Shown here: positions 7,823 through 10,526 of the stretch, in pieces
How the letters are laid out: every line of letters begins with the position of its first letter
Numbering within the stretch: position 1 is the first letter of the stretch
DNA from: Comamonadaceae bacterium
GTDB taxonomy: Bacteria; Pseudomonadota; Gammaproteobacteria; Burkholderiales; Burkholderiaceae_C
Reading direction: 5' to 3'
Assembly: GCA_947494405.1 (NCBI GenBank)
Contig: CANLWQ010000047.1
Location: forward strand, 1 to 10,526
Length of the DNA: 10,526 nt
Translations under genes and position numbers: made by a program
The notes under the pieces: generated by a model
What the model saw: only the letters and a program-made list of their open reading frames with translations
What the model was told of the DNA's origin: nothing
The model's database searches: none

Positions 7823-9100
7823 GTGAGCTTTCTAAAAATCTCTGCTGTCACCTTGGCAGTCTCTGCTTTGGTCGCTACATCCGCATTTGCACAAGACAAA
7901 AACTTGTCTACCCTGCAACGCATGGGCAACACTGACACCAACATGAACATTCCTACCATCCCCCAAGAAGGTAAGAATGCTGATGCTATCCGCGCTAACT
8001 TGAAGAAAATCAAGTTGCCCGAAGGCTTCAAAATTGATTTGTACGCTGTTGTTCCTGATGCACGCTACATGGCTGTTGCACCTTCTACCAACATGTTGTT
8101 CGTCGGTACACGTAAAACCACTGTTTGGGCCGTGACCAACCGTAACAACGGTGACGCAGCTACCGAAGTCAAGCCTTTCGCTCCCGCCATCAAGTTCAGC
8201 AACCCTAACGGCGTTTGCTTTACCAAAGACGGTTTCTTGGTTGTTGCTGAATCCAACCGCATGTTGCACTTCCCTGCTGCTGAATACTTCTACGAAGGTC
8301 CAGACGTTGCAGTGGGCGTGATCGTGCCTGAAGGCAAGATGATCCCCGTGGAAGAGCAGTCTTTCAACCACACAGGTCGCGTTTGTAAAGTTGCCAACGA
8401 CGGCAAAATCTACGTGACATTGGGCCAGCCTTACAACGTTCAGCCTAAAGACAAAGTTGCTTTGTATGACGAAGTTGGCATTGGTGGCGTGATCCGCTAC
8501 AACGGCCTCGACGGCACAGGCCGCATGGTTTACTCTAAAGGCATGCGTAATCCTGCTGGTTTGACCATTGGACCTAAGGGCGATATCTGGACAACTGACA
8601 ACCAAGTTGACGGTTTGGGTGACGACATTCCTCCCGGCGAGTTGAACAAGCTGACCAAGGCAGGCGAACACTTCGGTTTCCCCTTCTACAACGGCAAATT
8701 CAAAGTGGCTGGTTCTGCTGCAGCACCTGACCTGAAGGACATGAAAGAGCCAGCTGGCATGATCTCTCCTCAAGTCGAGTTCCCAGCTCACCAAGCTCAA
8801 TTGGGCGTAGCTCACTACACTGGCAAGGCTTTCCCTGCCAAGTACCAAGGTGGTTTGTTCGTGGCTTCCCACGGTTCATGGAATCGTACTGAACCCAGCG
8901 GTTACCTGATCAACTTCATTCCTGTCAAGGCCGATGGCAATGCAGGTCCTGCAGAAGTGTTTGCTGATGGCTTCTTGGACAAAACCACCAAGCGCGCACT
9001 GGGTCGCCCTGTTGACGTGGCCAACTTGCCTGACGGCTCTATCCTGATTTCTGACGACTACGCTGGCGCTATCTACCGCATCAGCTACACTGCTCAGTAA
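7823..9100 (+). CDS. Exported PQQ-dependent sugar dehydrogenase (glucose/sorbosone type)
   Basis: The product is a 425-residue periplasmic protein of the six-bladed beta-propeller glucose/sorbosone dehydrogenase family, which oxidises aldose sugars or related aldehydes with PQQ and passes electrons to a cytochrome or quinone. A Sec signal peptide (MSFLKIS, hydrophobic core, AFA) is probably cut after Ala23. Family marks are LPEGFKIDLYA (65-75), FNHTGRVCKVANDGKIYV (181-198) with His183 where the family's catalytic His sits, KGMRNPAGLTIGPKGDIW (239-256) with the Arg242-Asn243 pair expected near PQQ, PGELNKLTKAGEHFGFPF (271-288), and the closing GRPVDVANLPDGSILISDDYAGAIY (394-418). These assignments are by recalled resemblance to soluble glucose dehydrogenase and YliI/Asd proteins. 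Substrate cannot be read from sequence. Codon use is unusual: Arg only CGC/CGT, Phe mostly TTC, many GCT/GTT, suggesting high expression. A cytochrome c gene follows beyond a terminator. Confidence 0.88.
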   Translation: MSFLKISAVTLAVSALVATSAFAQDKNLSTLQRMGNTDTNMNIPTIPQEGKNADAIRANLKKIKLPEGFKIDLYAVVPDARYMAVAPSTNMLFVGTRKTTVWAVTNRNNGDAATEVKPFAPAIKFSNPNGVCFTKDGFLVVAESNRMLHFPAAEYFYEGPDVAVGVIVPEGKMIPVEEQSFNHTGRVCKVANDGKIYVTLGQPYNVQPKDKVALYDEVGIGGVIRYNGLDGTGRMVYSKGMRNPAGLTIGPKGDIWTTDNQVDGLGDDIPPGELNKLTKAGEHFGFPFYNGKFKVAGSAAAPDLKDMKEPAGMISPQVEFPAHQAQLGVAHYTGKAFPAKYQGGLFVASHGSWNRTEPSGYLINFIPVKADGNAGPAEVFADGFLDKTTKRALGRPVDVANLPDGSILISDDYAGAIYRISYTAQ

Positions 9101-9112
9101 TTTGGTTTGATT

Positions 9113-9131
9113 CACGGGCCATGTGCCCGTG
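9113..9131 (+). other. Hairpin after the PQQ dehydrogenase stop
   Basis: CACGGGC (9113-9119) and GCCCGTG (9125-9131) form a perfect 7-base-pair stem with a 5-base loop, 12 bases after the stop codon. It has no T-tract; it may stabilise the mRNA 3' end ahead of the true terminator. Confidence 0.6.
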
Positions 9132-9145
9132 GTCAGTATCTGTTT

Positions 9146-9176
9146 AGCGGGGTCTCTCACGAGGCCCCGCTTTTTT
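9146..9176 (+). terminator. Intrinsic terminator between PQQ dehydrogenase and cytochrome c
   Basis: AGCGGGGTCT (9146-9155) pairs with AGGCCCCGCT (9162-9171) in a 10-pair stem including one G-T wobble, with loop CTCACG, then six T's (9171-9176). This is a strong Rho-independent terminator only 11 bases before the cytochrome start codon. Confidence 0.9.
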
Positions 9177-9187
9177 ACGAGAAAAAA

Positions 9188-9499
9188 ATGAAAAAGTTCG
9201 CGTTTGTATTGGCCCTATGCGCTTTCAATAGTTTTGCTAACGACGTGGCCGAAGGCCGCGCCAAAGCGGATGCTGCCTGCTCTCTTTGTCATGGAGCGAA
9301 CGGCATTGCCGGCATGCCCAGTGCCCCCAACTTGGCGGGCCAACAAGCCATTTACCTCAGCGAGCAGCTGAAGAACTACCGCAGTGGAAAACGCCACCAC
9401 GAGGTCATGGGCGTGATTGCTAAGTCTTTAACCGATGCAGAGATTGCTAACCTGTCAGCTTGGTACAGCGCCATCAAGGTCACTGTTGAAGTGCCTTGA
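9188..9499 (+). CDS. Small periplasmic class I cytochrome c
   Basis: The 103-residue product has a signal peptide (MKKFAFVLALCAFNSFA, probably cut near Ala17) and a single c-type heme site, CSLCH (Cys31, Cys34, His35). Met72, in HHEVMGVIAKSLTDAEI, is the likely distal heme ligand; the PNLAGQQAIYLSEQLKNYRSG stretch (45-65) and the final helix are typical of cytochrome c553/c5-like electron carriers. Mature length is about 86 residues, normal for one domain. ATG 9188 is chosen because it gives a proper signal peptide; only a weak GAG lies 6 bases upstream, and an earlier in-frame ATG (9107) would run through the terminator. Lying just after the PQQ dehydrogenase, it is a likely electron acceptor for that enzyme (inference). 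No promoter is seen in the 87-base gap. Confidence 0.9.
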   Translation: MKKFAFVLALCAFNSFANDVAEGRAKADAACSLCHGANGIAGMPSAPNLAGQQAIYLSEQLKNYRSGKRHHEVMGVIAKSLTDAEIANLSAWYSAIKVTVEVP

Positions 9500-9500
9500 T

Positions 9501-9833
9501 ATGTTCAAGCACGCATGCTTACTGTTGTGTTGGCTGCTGATAACGCCAGCACAATCGGCTACCAGCGCGCGCTTTTTGACAGCCGCTGAAATGCAAGCCA
9601 GTTTGCTTTCAGAACAGGAAGAAGTGCGTTTTCATGGCAGAAATTACATCATGGGCGTGGTGGACACGCTGATGCTGACCAAATCATCGGCTATCTGTAT
9701 GCAGGAAAAAACCGAAATTAACCAGATAGCTGATCTGGTGAAACTGCAATTGCAGTTACGTCCCGAACTGATGCGTTACAACGCTGCTGGGGTGGTTCGC
9801 GAAATCATGGTCGCGAACTTCCCATGCATTTAA
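9501..9833 (+). CDS. Small exported protein resembling the Rap1a/Tai family, 110 aa
   Basis: The start ATG (9501) lies one base after the cytochrome stop, so the two are almost surely co-translated. The N-terminus is a signal peptide (MFKHACLLLCWLLITPAQSA, cut around residues 19-20). The mature part follows a pattern I associate with the Rap1a/Tai fold: FLTAAEM (25-31), a helix with NYIMGVVDTL (48-57), ICMQ with Cys66, a QIADLVKLQLQLRPELM helix (75-91), then AAGVVREIMVANFPC with Cys109. Cys66 and Cys109 could form a disulfide. Rap1a itself is an immunity protein for type VI amidase effectors, but many family members stand far from T6SS genes, and none is visible here. Immunity should therefore not be assumed; a periplasmic role with the cytochrome is equally open. 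Family call is moderate. Confidence 0.75.
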   Translation: MFKHACLLLCWLLITPAQSATSARFLTAAEMQASLLSEQEEVRFHGRNYIMGVVDTLMLTKSSAICMQEKTEINQIADLVKLQLQLRPELMRYNAAGVVREIMVANFPCI

Positions 9834-9843
9834 ATGTTCAGTC

Positions 9844-10086
9844 TTAGTTAAGCAAAAGCTTTTTTGCTTCTTTCAAAATCTTCAAAGCTTCGTCTTCTTT
9901 GCCTTCTTTGAATAAGCGTTCGCCTTCTTCACGCATGGCTTTGGCTTTTTCCAGATCTGCACCCGTCTTGGTGGTCTTGCCAAAAGCGTTGTCCACGTAT
10001 TTCATTTCACAAGGCACAGGGCCTGGGCAATGGGCAAACGCCAAAGAGTTCATGGACAACAACAAGATCAAACATAATCGCTTCAT
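9844..10086 (-). CDS. Small secreted protein of unknown function with TPR-like tail, 80 aa
   Basis: I do not recognise a named family. The signal peptide (MKRLCLILLLSMNSLAFA) is probably cut after Ala18, leaving about 62 residues. The mature start has two cysteines (HCPGPVPCEMKYVDNAFG, about 19-36) that could form a disulfide. The rest is one charged helical hairpin (DLEKAKAMREEGERLFKEG, about 44-62, then KEDEALKILKEAKKLL) whose spacing resembles a single tetratricopeptide repeat. Two ATGs occur in tandem; GAGGA (10091-10095) sits 4 bases before the second (10086) and only 1 before the first (10089), so 10086 is chosen. A longer upstream in-frame extension only mirrors the divergent hydrolase gene. 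It converges with the Rap1a-like gene, the two stops being just 10 bases apart. Confidence 0.72.
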   Translation of the reverse strand: MKRLCLILLLSMNSLAFAHCPGPVPCEMKYVDNAFGKTTKTGADLEKAKAMREEGERLFKEGKEDEALKILKEAKKLLLN

Positions 10087-10112
10087 CATTTCCTCGCTAA
10101 ATCGGTGATAGA

Positions 10113-10141
10113 TTGATTTCAGTTTAGAACAACTCCATTTA
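10113..10141 (+). promoter_or_regulatory. Weak promoter candidate for the hydrolase gene
   Basis: TTGATT (10113-10118), 17 bases, then CATTTA (10136-10141) lies in the 90-base gap between the divergent genes. The -10 match is poor. The gap must also hold the promoter of the small secreted protein gene, which I cannot place convincingly. Confidence 0.2.
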
Positions 10142-10176
10142 CTCAGGCTTACACCGCCCCAACCAAGGTCTTTGCC

Positions 10177-10526
10177 ATGCTGGTCAAACAAATTTGGACT
10201 GCCAACGCCTACCGCAACTTCAACTACCTTGTGGCTTGTCCGCAAACCGGTGAGGCCTTGGCCATAGACCCTTTGGACAGCGCCAAATGCTTGCAAGCGG
10301 CCAAAGACGAGGGCTGGCACATCACCCAAATTTTGAACACCCATGAGCACCATGACCACATAGGCGGCAACCAAGCGGTGGTTGACGCCACGGGTGCCAA
10401 AGTGCTGGCGCACGCCAAAGCAGCGGGAGCAATTCCGGGCGTTTTTCGTGGCTTGCTGGCGGGCGACATCATCAAAGTGGGTAAAACCGTGGAGCTCGAA
10501 GCCTTGGACACACCCGGCCACACCTA
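10177..10526 (+). CDS. gloB: Metallo-beta-lactamase-fold hydrolase, glyoxalase II type, 5' part
   Basis: The first 116 residues are visible before the window ends. The metal-binding signature THEHHDHIGG (His-x-His-x-Asp-His) is at about residues 56-65, and the frame reaches the later DTPGHT motif, whose His is a third metal-site ligand. The opening MLVKQIWTANAYRNFNYLV resembles hydroxyacylglutathione hydrolases, where the N-terminal strands read similarly to LKAFxDNYIW. Glyoxalase II splits S-lactoylglutathione into lactate and glutathione, finishing methylglyoxal detoxification. The first ligand motif here is THEHHDH where typical GloB has THxHxDHxGGN; GGN is also present (64-66). Start ATG 10177 has AAGG 8 bases upstream. 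The missing C-terminal half, with the glutathione-binding helices, would decide between true GloB and another MBL-fold hydrolase. Confidence 0.8.
   Translation, partial: MLVKQIWTANAYRNFNYLVACPQTGEALAIDPLDSAKCLQAAKDEGWHITQILNTHEHHDHIGGNQAVVDATGAKVLAHAKAAGAIPGVFRGLLAGDIIKVGKTVELEALDTPGHT

Noticed and set aside
7832..8872. A 346-codon open frame on the minus strand opposite the PQQ dehydrogenase
   Set aside because: It has no protein features I recognise and sits wholly inside a clear gene. The strongly biased codon use of that gene removes stop codons from the opposite frame, which explains its length.
9850..9869. Inverted repeat AAGCAAAA...TTTTGCTT near the end of the small secreted protein gene
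   Set aside because: The stem is AT-rich, lies inside the coding end (KKLLL codons) and has no proper T-tract in a useful place on either strand; not called a terminator.
10087..10521. N-terminal extension of the small secreted protein across the divergent hydrolase gene
   Set aside because: The extension only reads the opposite strand of the MBL-fold gene, while a good Shine-Dalgarno and a signal peptide mark the start at 10086.

Overview
The window looks like ordinary chromosome of a betaproteobacterium, most likely Burkholderiales and perhaps Comamonadaceae (a freshwater Limnohabitans/Rhodoferax/Curvibacter-like lineage). This is inferred from protein resemblance, moderately GC-rich coding sequence with many TTG and GCG/GGC codons, and the fkpB-ispH pair; species cannot be fixed from this sequence. 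No prophage, transposase, CRISPR array or toxin-antitoxin pair is visible. No stretch over 300 bases lacks a gene; the largest gap is about 125 bases (7698-7822).

Layout, left part. The 3' end of an Hsp15-type (hslR) RNA-binding protein gene (1-321) overlaps the start of a large FtsX/MacB-fold ABC permease of the YbbP type (314-2806), which has no ATPase gene beside it here. It converges with an Smr-domain protein (2884-3516, minus) that lies downstream of radC (3510-4187, minus) with a 7-base overlap. The convergent gap holds a perfect 48-base palindrome running into four tandem 7-base repeats, the most conspicuous non-coding structure in the window.

Middle. Divergent from radC is a conserved housekeeping block: fkpB/slpA (FKBP-type prolyl isomerase), ispH starting on the very next base, and serS 26 bases further on. 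serS has a TACAAT box so close to its ATG that its mRNA may be leaderless. A small predicted lipoprotein gene and a tRNA-Ser(CGA) gene follow.

Right part. Behind a consensus -35 box, and a CCCTA-G-TAGGG inverted repeat that could be an operator, lies an exported PQQ-dependent sugar (glucose/sorbosone-type) dehydrogenase, with codon use suggesting very high expression. A strong intrinsic terminator separates it from a 103-residue periplasmic cytochrome c, a plausible electron acceptor. One base after the cytochrome gene comes a small exported protein resembling the Rap1a/Tai family. A small secreted protein gene on the minus strand (9844-10086) is divergent from a metallo-beta-lactamase-fold hydrolase (glyoxalase II type) cut by the window end.

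Most genes are conserved housekeeping genes. The parts most worth a second look are the palindrome/heptamer element, the PQQ dehydrogenase-cytochrome-small exported protein module with its internal terminator and candidate operator, and the possible leaderless serS. I found no convincing new multi-gene system.
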